Of a stretch of DNA of 64,000 bases, positions 50,504-62,703 are shown piece by piece. Source of the DNA: Aureimonas sp. Leaf324 (GTDB taxonomy: Bacteria; Pseudomonadota; Alphaproteobacteria; Rhizobiales; Rhizobiaceae); contig NZ_LMOH01000028.1 of NCBI RefSeq assembly GCF_001423245.1, positions 168,116-232,115 on the forward strand, in the 5' to 3' direction. The translations under genes were made by a program, and so were the position numbers. Under the pieces are notes generated by a model. That model was not told the DNA's origin and made no database searches. It saw only the letters and a program-made list of their open reading frames with translations. Numbering within the stretch: position 1 is the stretch's first letter; each line of letters begins with the position of its first letter.

Positions 50504-51025
50504 CTAGTCCTGTTCGTCGCCGGCGCCGAAGGCGTCGGGATAGACGAGGACGCCGGACCATCCGTCGAGCGCTCCCGGCACGAGTTCGATGGCCTGAAAA
50601 TTGGGGCCGGCCCACGGGACGATGGCGCCCTTCGCAAGGTTCGCACGGAAGCCGAGGCGCCCGTAGAACCCGGGGTCCCCAAGGACGAAGACCGAGCGCC
50701 AGCCGCGCTGACGGGCGAGGTCCAGCCCGTAGCGCACCAGACGCGCACCGATGCCCTCGCCCTGACGGTCCGGAACGATGGCGACGGGCCCAAGCGCCAG
50801 CGCCTTCTCCGCGCCGTCCAGCGCCGTGAAGAGCGCGTGTCCGACGAAATAGTCGCCGTCGACCGCCACGACGGAGATGACGTCGTAACCCGCGGAGACG
50901 ATGGCGTGCGGGAGGCGGGCCTCCTCGTCGCGTCCGAAGGCCGTCGCGTGGATCGTCTCGACGAGGATCAGTTCGCCGGGCGCCATCTCGCGCAGGACGA
51001 TGTCGTGCACCGTATCGACCATCAT
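50504..51025 (-). CDS. GNAT N-acetyltransferase, YhbS-like
   Basis: 173 residues. Family pattern: [54 protein letters not shown], typical of YhbS-type acetyltransferases (substrate unknown). Start ATG 51025 overlaps the rppH TGA (ATGA); a second ATG follows directly. The transcript continues from rppH, and its 3' end converges on atpC. Confidence 0.9.
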   Translation of the reverse strand: MMVDTVHDIVLREMAPGELILVETIHATAFGRDEEARLPHAIVSAGYDVISVVAVDGDYFVGHALFTALDGAEKALALGPVAIVPDRQGEGIGARLVRYGLDLARQRGWRSVFVLGDPGFYGRLGFRANLAKGAIVPWAGPNFQAIELVPGALDGWSGVLVYPDAFGAGDEQD

Positions 51026-51537
51026 CGTCCGGTCTCCAGATGGCGGAAGGCTGCGATCACCTCCTCGTAGACGCCACGCTTGAACGGGACGACGAGTTCG
51101 AGCACCTCGTCGAACGACTTCCAGGCCCACTCGCTGAACTCGGCGTCGTGACCGCCGGGCGGCGGATCGATGGCGATCTCGCTCTCGTCGCCCTCGAAGC
51201 GGAACGCGAACCATTTCTGCATCTGGCCGCGGAAGCGCCCCTTCAGGGCGACACCGACGAGATGGGGCGGCAGTTCGTAGCGGACCCAGCCGTCCGTCGC
51301 GCCGAGAGGCGAGACGGAGCGGATGCCGGTCTCCTCGTAGAGCTCGCGCTTGGCCGCGACGAGCGGATCCTCGCCCTCGTCGATGCCCCCTTGCGGCATC
51401 TGCCAGAGCTGCGAGGCGCCGTCCATTTCGCCCTCGGGCTCGGCGATGCGTCGGCCGACGAAGACCTTGCCCTCGTGGTTCAGGACCATGATGCCGACGC
51501 AGGGGCGATAGGGCAGCGAATCGGGGGGCGTGGACAT
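51022..51537 (-). CDS. rppH: RNA pyrophosphohydrolase RppH
   Basis: 171 residues with the Nudix box [23 protein letters not shown] and the RppH-type opening [21 protein letters not shown] and [10 protein letters not shown]. It removes pyrophosphate from RNA 5' ends to start decay. ATG 51537 fits the conserved N-terminus; eight further upstream codons are open. Confidence 0.94.
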   Translation of the reverse strand: MSTPPDSLPYRPCVGIMVLNHEGKVFVGRRIAEPEGEMDGASQLWQMPQGGIDEGEDPLVAAKRELYEETGIRSVSPLGATDGWVRYELPPHLVGVALKGRFRGQMQKWFAFRFEGDESEIAIDPPPGGHDAEFSEWAWKSFDEVLELVVPFKRGVYEEVIAAFRHLETGR

Positions 51538-51614
51538 GCGAGCTCCAAAGTGCTTTCGCAAACGCTAACGCATTCGCACAAGCGAAGGAACGCCGTTGCC
51601 GAATAGGTGACCTG

Positions 51615-52790
51615 TCAGCCGCGCGCTTCGGGGTCGAAAGCGAGCGCGGAGATCGGTACGATCTCGATCCCTCGTCCCGATGCCGCGGCGGCCCAACGCT
51701 TGATGCCGTCGATCGACACGTCGAAGGCGCTGGCCGTGCCGATCGCCGTTCCCTTGGCGCGGGCGATCCGCTCGAGGACGTCGAGCTGCTTCTCGATGGC
51801 GGCGGGTTCGCGCTCCGTGTCGATCACGAGATCGGCCGAGGCGAAGGACGTGCCGTTGGCCATCGCCACGTCGCGCGCCTCGGAGCGCAGGGACGTGCCG
51901 TCATCGAGATAGAGGAGGCCGCGCTTCGACAATTCGCCGAGGAAAGGCTGGAGGGCGGCGGGGTCGGCGTTGAGGCGCGCGCCCATGTAGTTCATGACGC
52001 CGACATAGTTGGTGATGCGCCCCATCGACCAGTGAAGGTCGTCGAGGCGCCCGGCCGCCGCGTCGGCGACCTTCAGCGTATGGGGACCAGCCGAGACGTC
52101 GGGATAGCCGAACGGCTCCATCGGCGCCTGGAGCAGGATCTCGTGGCCCTTGCGGCGGCCCGTCTGCATCCAGCGGTCGAGACTGTTGCCCTCGGCCGCA
52201 AAGGCCAGGGTCACCCCGGCCGGCAGTTCCTCGACGGCACGCATCGAGCCGCTCTGGCTGACGCCGAGCCCGCCGACCACGATGGCGATGCGGGTGCCGC
52301 CGGTGCCCGACCAGGCGCCGGCATAGACGTCGAGCGGGCGGCGCCCGTCGGCGCCGCGAACGGGCAGGGGGCCGAAGTCCGTGGCCTCGAGAAGCGCTTG
52401 TTCCGGCATGTGCGAGAAGGCGGCGGGCTGGCGCAGCGATCCCGGCTCGAGAACGCGGATCGAGCCCGTCATCGGGTTGGCGTCGTCGACGAGCGGGCGC
52501 TCGCCCTCCGCATCCGAGATCGTGAACCCGCCGCCCTGTTCCATGCGCAGGACGTTCGGCTGGCGCTCGGCGGGTTCCGGGCGGCGCTCGGCCACCTGTT
52601 CGGCGACCTGGACGGGCGAGGGCGGAGCGGGCGGCGCGAAGGCTGGCTGATTGAGTGCGGTGAAGGCGGAGCCGCCCGCTACCAGCGCCGCGGCGCAGGC
52701 CGCGCCAAGCCATCGCCCGAGCGAGCGCCGCGGGGGGCGGGCTGCGGGTGCCAGGGTCTGGCCGAGGGGGCTGTAAAGCTCGTCACGCAT
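51615..52790 (-). CDS. Divergent polysaccharide deacetylase (DUF610/YibQ)
   Basis: 391 residues. An N-terminal membrane anchor (about 25-48) and Pro/Glu-rich linker lead to a deacetylase-like fold with RIAIVVGGLGVSQSGSMRAVEELPAGVTLAFA, GHEILLQAPMEPFGYP and VGVMNYMGARL. The usual first motif (Asp-Asp) reads GGLG, so the metal site may be altered. It regularly accompanies ctpA and envC; a role in envelope metabolism is inferred. Confidence 0.88.
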   Translation of the reverse strand: MRDELYSPLGQTLAPAARPPRRSLGRWLGAACAAALVAGGSAFTALNQPAFAPPAPPSPVQVAEQVAERRPEPAERQPNVLRMEQGGGFTISDAEGERPLVDDANPMTGSIRVLEPGSLRQPAAFSHMPEQALLEATDFGPLPVRGADGRRPLDVYAGAWSGTGGTRIAIVVGGLGVSQSGSMRAVEELPAGVTLAFAAEGNSLDRWMQTGRRKGHEILLQAPMEPFGYPDVSAGPHTLKVADAAAGRLDDLHWSMGRITNYVGVMNYMGARLNADPAALQPFLGELSKRGLLYLDDGTSLRSEARDVAMANGTSFASADLVIDTEREPAAIEKQLDVLERIARAKGTAIGTASAFDVSIDGIKRWAAAASGRGIEIVPISALAFDPEARG

Positions 52791-52839
52791 ACGTCCTTCA
52801 TAGGACGCAAGACTGGATCGGGGCTTTGCCGGCCCAACG

Positions 52840-52872
52840 AAAAAGGGCCCCGGCGTTGTCGCCGGAGCCCTT
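52840..52872 (-). terminator. Terminator of the envC-ctpA operon
   Basis: Stem GGGC-CCGGCG / CGCCGG-GCCC with one C/A mismatch and a four-base TTGT loop. A five-base A run on the plus strand (52840-52844) is the minus-strand T run. 24 bases after the ctpA stop. Confidence 0.85.
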
Positions 52873-52895
52873 CGATACGTAAGGCGTTCGCCCGC

Positions 52896-54242
52896 TCAAT
52901 TGGCGGCCGACGCGGTGTCCTGCTTCGGCGGGAAGGCGGCGTTGGTCTTCACGCCGCGCAGGAGGTCGTAGGCGTACTGCAGCTGCAGGTCGTCCTTGGC
53001 CTCGGGCGGGACGTAGTCGAGCGAGCCGGAGCCCTCTTCGCCTTCCTCGGCGCCCTTGATGTGGCCGCGAAGCGAGGCTTCGCCCATCTTCAGGTCCTCG
53101 TCGGCCTTGAGGCCCATCTGCGCCTTGATCTCTTCGGGCAGCGGCTGCTCGACCTCGATGTCGGGACGGATGCCGCGACCCTGGATCGAGGAGCCGGACG
53201 GCGTGTAGTAGAGCGCGGTCGTCAGGCGCAGGGCGCCGTTGGCACCCAGCGGGATGATGGTCTGGACCGAGCCCTTGCCGAAGGACCGCGAGCCGACGAT
53301 CGTGCCGCGCTTCTGGTCCTGCAACGCGCCGGCGACGATCTCGGAGGCCGAGGCCGAACCGCCGTTGACGAGCACCACCAGCGGCTTGCCGTCGATATCG
53401 TCGCCCGAGCGCGCGTTGTAGCGGCGGGTTTCCTCGGCGTTGCGACCGCGCGTCGAGACGATCTCGCCGTTCTGCAGGAAGGCGTCGGACACGCTGACCG
53501 CCTCGTCGAGGAGGCCGCCCGGGTTGCGGCGCAGGTCGAGGACGTAGCCCTTGAGCTTGTCGGCCGGGATCTTCGCCTTGATGTCGGCGATCGCCTCCTC
53601 CATGCCAGAGGTGGTCTGCTCGTTGAAGCGCAGGAGCTTGATGTAGCCGACGTCGTTCTCGACCGTGTGGCGCACGGACGGGACCTTGATCTCGGCGCGC
53701 TCGATCTTGAGGCGGACGGGCTGGGTCGCGCCTTCGCGGATGATGGTGAGGTCGACCGAGGTGCCGATCTCGCCCTTCATCTTCTCGACGGCTTCGGCAA
53801 GCGACAGGCCACGCACCTGCTCGCCGTTGATCTCGCCGATCAGATCGCCGGCGAGGACGCCCGCCTTGTCGGCCGGGGTGCCGTCGAAGGGCGAGATCAC
53901 CTTGACGAGCTCGTTCTCCATCGTGACCTCGATGCCAAGGCCGCCGAATTCGCCGCGCGTCTCGGTGCGCATGTCCGCCGTTTCCTTGGCGTTCATGTAG
54001 CTCGAATGCGGATCGAGCGAGGTCAGCATGCCGTTGATCGCGGTCTCGATCAGCTTCTGGTCGTCCGGCACGTCGACATACTGGGCGCGCACGCGCTCGA
54101 AGACGTCGCCGAAGATGGCGAGCTGGCGGTAGGTGTCCGAACCTGCGGCATTCGCGACGCCCGCGTGCGGGCCGACGAAGGCGGTCATCGCGGTGGCACC
54201 CAGAAGCGCTCCCGCGAAGAGAATGGAGAGCTTACGTATCAT
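52896..54242 (-). CDS. ctpA: Carboxy-terminal processing protease CtpA (S41)
   Basis: 448 residues: signal peptide (MIRKLSILFAGALLGATAMTAFV...), a PDZ domain (about 95-175, with GIEVTMENELVKVISPFDGTPADKAG), and the S41 Ser-Lys dyad: Ser in VLVNGGSASASEIVAGAL and Lys in GSRSFGKGSVQ. Periplasmic C-terminal processing, linked to murein hydrolase control. ATG 54242 overlaps the end of envC by 11 bases. Confidence 0.96.
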   Translation of the reverse strand: MIRKLSILFAGALLGATAMTAFVGPHAGVANAAGSDTYRQLAIFGDVFERVRAQYVDVPDDQKLIETAINGMLTSLDPHSSYMNAKETADMRTETRGEFGGLGIEVTMENELVKVISPFDGTPADKAGVLAGDLIGEINGEQVRGLSLAEAVEKMKGEIGTSVDLTIIREGATQPVRLKIERAEIKVPSVRHTVENDVGYIKLLRFNEQTTSGMEEAIADIKAKIPADKLKGYVLDLRRNPGGLLDEAVSVSDAFLQNGEIVSTRGRNAEETRRYNARSGDDIDGKPLVVLVNGGSASASEIVAGALQDQKRGTIVGSRSFGKGSVQTIIPLGANGALRLTTALYYTPSGSSIQGRGIRPDIEVEQPLPEEIKAQMGLKADEDLKMGEASLRGHIKGAEEGEEGSGSLDYVPPEAKDDLQLQYAYDLLRGVKTNAAFPPKQDTASAAN

Positions 54243-55692
54243 TCCTCGTCCTTCCAGATGATCCATCCGCCCACCAAGGGTTCGGATCGACCGGTTTCCC
54301 GTCCTTGCGAAATTCCACGTAAAGCGAGGGTTCGGCATTCGACACGTCCGCTTCCGCCGCGCTTGCGATCCGGAGCGCCCCCATCGCCGCCAGGGGCTCT
54401 CCCGCCAGGACGAACTGTCCGACCGCAACGTCGATCCGGCTCATGCCGGCCAACACGATATGATAGCCACCGCCCGCGTTCAGGATCAAGAGTTGCCCGT
54501 AGGAGCGGAACGGTCCTGCATAAAGGATGTGGCCCTCCGCCGGCGCCGTCACCAGATCGCCGGCACGCGCTGACAGGAGGATGCCCGAGGCGGGACGCCC
54601 GAGGTCGTCCTTCTCGCCGAAACTCCGCACCAGCGCGCCGGATACGGGGGGAACGAGGCTCTTCTTCAATGTCGAAAATGGGGCGGTCGGCTCCAGTTTC
54701 GTCATTTCCTCGCGCAGCGCCGCGATGTCGTAGCCGGCGGAGCGGGCGGCGGCGTCCGGCGCCTGCGGCATTCGGCCCTCGGTGCCGCTCGGCGCGGCCT
54801 TCGCGGCGTCCTCGGCCGCCCGCCGGCGCTCGGCCTCGGCTTGCGCGGCCATCCGCTGGCGCTGGGCCTCCTCCTGCCGGCTGCGCTCGGCCTCCTGTTC
54901 CAGCGAGGCGATCAGGTCCTGCAGCGTCGTCGCCTCGGAGGCGAGTTCGGCGGCGCGGCGGTTTTCCTCGCCGATGCGCCCGCGCCCCTCGGCCTCCAGC
55001 TTTTCCTTTTCCTCGAACAGCCGGTCGAGGCGTGCGGCCTCTTCCTCGCCCTCGCTCTGCGCCTTGGCGAGCCGGGCCCGTTCACCCTCCAGCGACTGCC
55101 TGATGGTGCCGAGGCGGGTGAGGTCGGCGACGAGCCGCTCGGTCTCGACACGCATCTCCGGCACGACGGCACCCAGGAGAATCGCGCTGCGCACCGAGCC
55201 GAGTGCATCGCCGGGTTTGACGAGGAGGGCCGGCGGCGGCGCCCGGCCCATCCGCTCGAGAGCCGCCAGCACCTCGGCGAGAACGCCGCGTCGCTCGCGC
55301 AGCGACGCCTTGACGCCCTTCTCCTGCCCGAGGAGATCGGCGAGACGGTCCTCGGAGGCGGTGATCTCGGTGGAAATCCGTTTCTGTTCCGCGGCCGCGG
55401 CGATCGTCGCCTCGCGGATCCGGTCGCGGTCGGCGGCGAGCGCCGCCATCTCGGCGTCGAGGCGGACGGTCAGTTCCTTGGAGCGTTGCAATTCGGCCGT
55501 GATGCGGTCGAGTTCGGCCTTGGTATCCGCCTGCCGTGCGTCGATCGTGGACGGGCCCAAGGCGGCATTCTGCGTCGATGCGGACGGATCGCTCGACGCG
55601 CCGAAGACGGCGGCGGTGGAGGCCAGCGTCACCGCCAGCGCCGCCGCGACGGCCCCGCTCTTGCGCCGAATGTTCGCTCCCCGCTCGCGCAA
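54232..55692 (-). CDS. envC: EnvC-like murein hydrolase activator with degenerate LytM domain
   Basis: 486 residues: signal peptide, a long coiled coil (about 50-280, rich in E/R/A) and a C-terminal M23/LytM domain. The zinc ligands of active enzymes are lost: the HxxxD region reads ASGILLSARAGD and HxH reads YHIVL, as in EnvC, which activates amidases rather than cutting. The start is TTG 55692; no ATG or GTG opens the signal peptide. Confidence 0.9.
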   Translation of the reverse strand: MRERGANIRRKSGAVAAALAVTLASTAAVFGASSDPSASTQNAALGPSTIDARQADTKAELDRITAELQRSKELTVRLDAEMAALAADRDRIREATIAAAAEQKRISTEITASEDRLADLLGQEKGVKASLRERRGVLAEVLAALERMGRAPPPALLVKPGDALGSVRSAILLGAVVPEMRVETERLVADLTRLGTIRQSLEGERARLAKAQSEGEEEAARLDRLFEEKEKLEAEGRGRIGEENRRAAELASEATTLQDLIASLEQEAERSRQEEAQRQRMAAQAEAERRRAAEDAAKAAPSGTEGRMPQAPDAAARSAGYDIAALREEMTKLEPTAPFSTLKKSLVPPVSGALVRSFGEKDDLGRPASGILLSARAGDLVTAPAEGHILYAGPFRSYGQLLILNAGGGYHIVLAGMSRIDVAVGQFVLAGEPLAAMGALRIASAAEADVSNAEPSLYVEFRKDGKPVDPNPWWADGSSGRTRNDT

Positions 55693-55885
55693 CCCGAAAA
55701 CCTCGCCTGCCGTCCTGCCCCAGGCCGTCAGACTATCGGCGCGAGCTTAACATTTCATCAACCATCGGGCGCCCGTCGGGGACCCGGCGACCAGCATGCC
55801 GCCGATGGTGGCGGGAACAGGGACGAGCGAGGTCAAGTCGTTGATTTGGCGAGACTGTTGCGCCGCTGCATCGCGGTGCGACGCG

Positions 55886-56368
55886 TCAGGCCCGGTGATA
55901 GGGGTGGCCCGACAGGATCGTCGAGGCGCGGTAGAGCTGTTCGGCAAGCAGGATGCGCACGATCTGGTGCGGCAGGGTCAGGCGACCGAAGGCGATCGCC
56001 TTGGCGGCGCGCGAGCGAAGCTCGGGCTGCAGCCCGTCCGGCCCACCGATCACGAAGGCGAGGTCACGCACGCCCTCGTCGCGGAACCGCGCGATCTCGT
56101 CGGCAAACTCGGTGGAGTTGGGCGTCCGGCCGGTCTCGTCAAGCACGAGAAAGGTGGCGTTGCCGGGCAGGGCCGCCTCGATCCGGGCCGCTTCGTCGCG
56201 CTTGCGCTCGGCCACGGTGCTCTGGCGCGCTTCGGCGAGTTCGACGACGCCGCCCCATTCGAGGCCGAGCGGGGAGCCACCCTTGCGCAGGCGATCGATG
56301 TAGCGGGCGGCCAGATCCTGCTCGGGGCCGGACTTCATCCGGCCCACCGCCACGATCCACAGCTTCAA
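55886..56368 (-). CDS. rlmH: 23S rRNA pseudouridine1915 N3-methyltransferase RlmH
   Basis: 160-residue SPOUT enzyme: LKLWIVAVGRMKSGPEQDL, LVLDETGRTPNSTEFADEI, FVIGGPDGL, and ALPHQIVRILLAEQLYRA-like SAM-knot (LTLPHQIVRILLAEQLYRASTILSGHPYHR). Start is TTG 56368, which gives the conserved N-terminus and overlaps the rsfS TGA (TTGA). Confidence 0.94.
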   Translation of the reverse strand: MKLWIVAVGRMKSGPEQDLAARYIDRLRKGGSPLGLEWGGVVELAEARQSTVAERKRDEAARIEAALPGNATFLVLDETGRTPNSTEFADEIARFRDEGVRDLAFVIGGPDGLQPELRSRAAKAIAFGRLTLPHQIVRILLAEQLYRASTILSGHPYHRA

Positions 56369-56697
56369 CGCCCTTGCGTCTCGCTGGTCTCCGCGACGCT
56401 CCACATCTTCTCGATATTGTAGAAGGAGCGGACCTCGGGGCGGAAGATGTGGACGATGATGTCGCCCGCGTCGATCAGCACCCAGTCGCCGTTCTGCAGA
56501 CCTTCCACCCGCGCGTTGCCGTATCCGGCTTCCTTCAGGTCGCGGATCAAGTGGTCGGCGACAGCCGAGACGTGGCGATGCGAGCGCCCGGACGCGATGA
56601 CCATGTGGTCGGCCAGCGCGGACTTCCGGCGAAGGTCGATCGCCACCACTTCCTCGGCCTTGGAATCGTCGAGGCTGGCGGTCACGAGGTCGATCAT
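56365..56697 (-). CDS. rsfS: Ribosomal silencing factor RsfS
   Basis: 110 residues, DUF143/Iojap fold: AEEVVAIDLRRKSALADHMVIASGRSHRHVSAVADHLIRDLKE and NGDWVLIDAGDIIVHIFRPEVRSFYNIEKMW. It binds L14 to block subunit joining in starvation. ATG 56697 gives the domain directly; a TTG 13 codons upstream is open and cannot be excluded. Confidence 0.93.
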   Translation of the reverse strand: MIDLVTASLDDSKAEEVVAIDLRRKSALADHMVIASGRSHRHVSAVADHLIRDLKEAGYGNARVEGLQNGDWVLIDAGDIIVHIFRPEVRSFYNIEKMWSVAETSETQGR

Positions 56698-56853
56698 GGG
56701 ACGCTCGGGCGCCGGGGTCTGTGTCGCGGGGGCCAAGGTCTCGACGTCGGCGTGTAGTTCGGCAGCGGGTGTCAGCTAACTCTTCCTTCTGAGGGTTGCG
56801 GCGGAGGGTTTACGTCCGCCATGCAAGTAAAGTGGCAAGGATCGGTGACCCTT

Positions 56854-57447
56854 TCAAGACGAGCGGGGGCGCGCCTCGCGTAGACGGGTCGAGGACAAGG
56901 TGGACCGCCGCCCGTGCAGGAAGGTCCAGGCGGGCGGCGACAGGCCGGGCAGGAGCCGTGCATCGGCTTCGGGCAGACGCTCCGAAGCGAGGAAGCGCGC
57001 GGCGGGCGACGACAGGGGGGCGAGCGTCGCGCCGGGCCGGTCCACCACCGCGATCGGCAGGCGGGTCGCGATCTCGCGCCAGGACTGCCAGTGGTGGAAG
57101 GTCGCGAGGTTGTCCGCCCCCATCACCCAGACGAAGCGGGCCGTCGGGCGATGCGTCAGCACGAGGTCGACGAGATCGGCGGTGTAGCGGATGTGGTGGG
57201 ACGCCTCGAAGGCGGTGACCACGATCCGGCGGTCGTCGGCGAGCTTGCGGCAGAGCTTCATCCGGGCTTCGAGAGGAGCGGGGGGGCGACCGGCCTTCAA
57301 CGGGTTGCCGGGGCTCACGATCCACCACAGCCGGTCGAGCCGCAGCCGGCGGAGCGCGGTCTCGGCGACGAGAAGATGGCCCTCGTGCGGCGGGTCGAAT
57401 GAGCCGCCGAAGAGGCCCACCCGCAGCCCGGTCGGGGCGGGGGGCAT
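56854..57447 (-). CDS. nadD: Nicotinate-nucleotide adenylyltransferase NadD
   Basis: 197 residues. The nucleotidyltransferase motif GGSFDPPHEGHLLVAE and the second motif STRLR (SSTRLREA near the C-terminus) frame a Rossmann core. NAD biosynthesis. ATG 57447 (MPPAPTGLRVGLFGG). Located 41 bases after proA and before rsfS, the usual order. Confidence 0.96.
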   Translation of the reverse strand: MPPAPTGLRVGLFGGSFDPPHEGHLLVAETALRRLRLDRLWWIVSPGNPLKAGRPPAPLEARMKLCRKLADDRRIVVTAFEASHHIRYTADLVDLVLTHRPTARFVWVMGADNLATFHHWQSWREIATRLPIAVVDRPGATLAPLSSPAARFLASERLPEADARLLPGLSPPAWTFLHGRRSTLSSTRLREARPRSS

Positions 57448-57488
57448 CTTCAGGTCGTCGGCGCTGAGGAGTGGCTGCGAGGGCGGGG

Positions 57489-58752
57489 TCAACGACGAAG
57501 CTGGCCCGTGCCGGAAACGCGGTAGTTGAAGCTCGTCAGCTGCTCGACCCCGACCGGTCCGCGCGCGTGCATCTTGCCGGTCGCGATGCCGATCTCGCCG
57601 CCGAACCCGAACTCGCCGCCGTCGGCGAACTGGGTCGAGGCGTTGTGGAGGAGGATCGCCGAATCGACGGCGTTGAAGAAGCGCTCCACCGCCGCCGCAT
57701 CCTCGGTGACGATCGCCTCGGTATGGCCGGACGAGAAGCGCGCGATGTGCTCGATCGCGCCCTCGACGCCCCGGACGATCTCGACCGAGATGATCGCGTC
57801 GAGATACTCGGTGCGGAAGTCCTCCTCGCTCGCAGGCGCGGCGTCGGGATAGAGCGCGCGCACGGCCTCGCTGCCGCGGATCTCGCAGCCGGCACCCTTG
57901 AGCGCGTCGAGAATCGCCGCGAGATGCGTCGCCGCCGCCGCCTCGTCGACGAGAAGCGTCTCGGCCGACCCGCAGATGCCGGTCCGGCGCATCTTGGAGT
58001 TCAGCGTCACCGCGACCGCCATGGCGAGGTCCGCCGCCCGGTCGACATAGACATGGCAGAGGCCCTCGAGATGGGCGAAGACCGGCACGCGTGCGTCGCG
58101 CTGGACCCGCTCGACCAGCGAGCGGCCGCCGCGCGGCACGATCACGTCGATCGCGCCGTTCAGACCGGCCAGCATCTCGCCCACCGCCGCACGATCCGAT
58201 ACGGGTACGATCTGGATCGCGTCGGCCGGCAGGCCGGCGGCCTCGAGGCCGCTCGCGAGCGCCTTGTGGATCGCGCGCGAGGACAGGGCCGAATCCGAGC
58301 CGCCGCGCAGGATCACCGCGTTGCCGGATTTCAGGCACAGCGCGCCGGCATCGGCCGTCACGTTCGGCCGGCTCTCGTAGATCACGCCGATGGTGCCGAT
58401 CGGCGTGCGCACGCGCCGGATCGTCAGTCCGTTCGGCCGCGTCCACTCCTGCGTCACCGCGCCGACCGGATCGGGCAGGTCGGCGATGTCGCGCAGCGCT
58501 GCGGCGATGCCGGCGATGCGGCCTTCGTCGAGCGTCAGGCGATCGACGAAGGAGGCGGCCATGCCCGACCGACGCGCGCGCTCGAGATCGGCGCCATTGG
58601 CGGCAAGGATTTCCGGCGTAGCGGCGATGACGGCATCGGCCATGGCGCGCAGCGCCGCGTCCTTCGCCGCGGCGGATGCCTGCGCCAGGACGCGCGAGGC
58701 GGCCTTGGCCCGTGCGCCCATGTCGGCCATCACGGCCTGAAGATCGGAGACC

Positions 58753-58763
<11 letters not shown>
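57489..58763 (-). CDS. proA: Gamma-glutamyl phosphate reductase
   Basis: 424-residue aldehyde-dehydrogenase-like enzyme of proline synthesis. [34 protein letters not shown] is present, and the catalytic Cys is in [19 protein letters not shown]. Product of ProB is its substrate. It overlaps proB by 11 bases, supporting coupled expression. Confidence 0.97.
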
Positions 58764-60980
<2,217 letters not shown>

Positions 60981-61062
60981 TCATATCCTTTCGGCCGCAC
61001 CATCGAGTCCTGCGGCTTGGTGTAGCGCGCCGGGCGCCATCTTGAAACTCGAACCCGTGGCG

Positions 61063-61620
61063 TCACGGGTCGGCGAGATGAGGCGCCAGTGCCGCCTCCG
61101 ACTTGGCGAAGGTGACGCGGGCGCCTGCCAGAGGAAGGCCGAAGCGCGAGATGCGCACCCGGTTTCCCGCCGTGCCGTCAGTCCGCGGCGTGATCGTGTG
61201 CCGGAAGTCGAACCTCCACCGCCCGCCGCCCGGCGCGATGCCGCGATAGGCGAGCACCGCGCCGTCCGGACCGCTCGTCCCCGATACGGGGAAGGGGCCC
61301 TGCAGCTTGCCCTCGCCGTCCTCGGTCTCCACCGTGCCGGTGACCCGTCCGCCGCGCTCGACGAGATGCCAGCGCTGAAGCCGCGGGCCGTCCTCGAAGC
61401 GGAAGCGCTCGTCGAGATCCAGCGCGTCGCCCTTGGCCTGGCCCTCGAAGCGAGCCGTGAACCGCTCGCGGAAGAGGCCGAGCGTGCGGATCTCACCTCC
61501 GCTGACGCTGTGTCCGGCGAAGAACGAGCGCAGCGAGAAGTCGTCGGCCGCCCGTGCCGGCAGCGCGAGAAGGCCGAGCGAGACCGCGAGCGCCGCGCCG
61601 CAAAGGGCTCTGCGTTTCAT
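61063..61620 (-). CDS. DUF3833-like exported protein
   Basis: 185 residues with a signal peptide (MKRRALCGAALAVSLGLLALPARA). The DUF3833 pattern is FSLRSFFAGHSVSGGEIRTLGLFRERFTARFEG, then LDLDERFRFEDGPRLQRWHLVERGG and RWRFDFRHTITPRTDGTAGNRVRISRFGLPLA. Function unknown. ATG 61620 overlaps the GNAT stop (ATGA), so the two are coupled. Confidence 0.82.
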   Translation of the reverse strand: MKRRALCGAALAVSLGLLALPARAADDFSLRSFFAGHSVSGGEIRTLGLFRERFTARFEGQAKGDALDLDERFRFEDGPRLQRWHLVERGGRVTGTVETEDGEGKLQGPFPVSGTSGPDGAVLAYRGIAPGGGRWRFDFRHTITPRTDGTAGNRVRISRFGLPLAGARVTFAKSEAALAPHLADP

Positions 61621-62195
61621 CGGGGCGTGCTCCAGCTTTTGAGCGACTGCCATGTCCGCCGATCCATCCGATAGGTTTCGCTCGCCACTCGCCCGGCCGC
61701 CAGCGAGGTCGACAGGCCGGTGCCGACGTAGCCGAAGCCGCATTTCTGGATCACCCGGCGCGAGCCGTTGTTGATCACGCGGCAGCGGACCTCAATCGCG
61801 GCGAGCTCGAGAACCGCGAACCCGTAGTCGATCGCCGCCTGCGCCGCCTCGGTCGCAAAGCCGCGGCCCCAGTACGGGCGACCGATCCAGTAGCCGAGTT
61901 CCGCCGTTCCCGGAGCGCCCGCCGCCGCAAGGCTGCAGAGGCCGAGAAAGGCGCCGTCGCCGCGCGCCGTGATCGCCACGATCAGTTCATCCTCCGTCTG
62001 CGCCAGAAACGCGTGCGCGTCGTCGAGGCGATAGGGATGCGGGATGCGCGAGGTCATCTGCGCGATCTCGAGATCGTCGGCGAAGCGGGCGATGTCGCGG
62101 GCGTCGTCAGGACGGGCGATCCGCAGGATCAGGCGGCGCGTCGTCAGCCGACACTCGTCGTCATCGGCTTCGAGGCTGGACTCTTCGCAACTCAT
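61617..62195 (-). CDS. RimJ/RimL-type GNAT N-acetyltransferase
   Basis: 192 residues: TTRRLILRIARPDDARDIARFADDLEIAQMTSRIPHPY, AELGYWIGRPYWGRGFATEAAQAAIDYGF and NNGSRRVIQKCGFGYVG are hallmarks of the ribosomal-protein-type acetyltransferases. Substrate unknown. ATG 62195 is preceded by a strong GGAGGGG. It lies after the rpmA terminator, so it has its own expression signal or takes read-through. Confidence 0.9.
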   Translation of the reverse strand: MSCEESSLEADDDECRLTTRRLILRIARPDDARDIARFADDLEIAQMTSRIPHPYRLDDAHAFLAQTEDELIVAITARGDGAFLGLCSLAAAGAPGTAELGYWIGRPYWGRGFATEAAQAAIDYGFAVLELAAIEVRCRVINNGSRRVIQKCGFGYVGTGLSTSLAAGRVASETYRMDRRTWQSLKSWSTPR

Positions 62196-62214
62196 CGGAC
62201 CCCTCCGGGAATGC

Positions 62215-62246
62215 AAAAACGGGGAGATGGCGGCCCATCTCCCCGG
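62215..62246 (-). terminator. Terminator of rplU-rpmA
   Basis: 10-bp perfect stem GGGGAGATGG/CCATCTCCCC... on the plus strand (62221-62230 with 62235-62244). A5 at 62215-62219 is the T run for the minus-strand transcript. Confidence 0.9.
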
Positions 62247-62320
62247 TTCTCATCCCTTGTCCGACGGTTGCGTCTTCAAGGGCCGGGTCGTTGGGACGCC
62301 GGCGCCTTGAAGCAACCGGA

Positions 62321-62590
62321 TCACTCGGCGGCTTCTGCCTTCGGCATGACGGACACGTAGGTTCGGCCCTGCGCCTTCTTCTGGAAGGTCACGGTGCCCT
62401 CGGCGACGGCGAAGAGGGTGTGGTCGCGGCCGATGCCGACGTTCACGCCCGGGTGCCAGCGCGTGCCGCGCTGACGCACGAGGATGTTGCCGGCGATGAC
62501 CTGCTCGCCACCGAACTTCTTCACGCCGAGGCGCTTGGACTCGGAGTCGCGACCGTTGCGGGAAGAACCGCCTGCCTTTTTATGTGCCAT
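62321..62590 (-). CDS. rpmA: 50S ribosomal protein L27
   Basis: 89 residues: [29 protein letters not shown] at the start and the L27 motif [24 protein letters not shown]. Sits at the peptidyl-transfer centre. 113 bases after rplU, typical rplU-rpmA order. Confidence 0.98.
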   Translation of the reverse strand: MAHKKAGGSSRNGRDSESKRLGVKKFGGEQVIAGNILVRQRGTRWHPGVNVGIGRDHTLFAVAEGTVTFQKKAQGRTYVSVMPKAEAAE

Positions 62591-62703
62591 GTTTCAGTCT
62601 CCTGATGCCTGCGTCCGGGGCCTTTGCGGCACCGCGCGAACGCTTGTGTATGTCTCGTGCCGAACGCGGCGGGGGCCCTGAAGGCTCCCGCGAGTTCCGT
62701 GTC

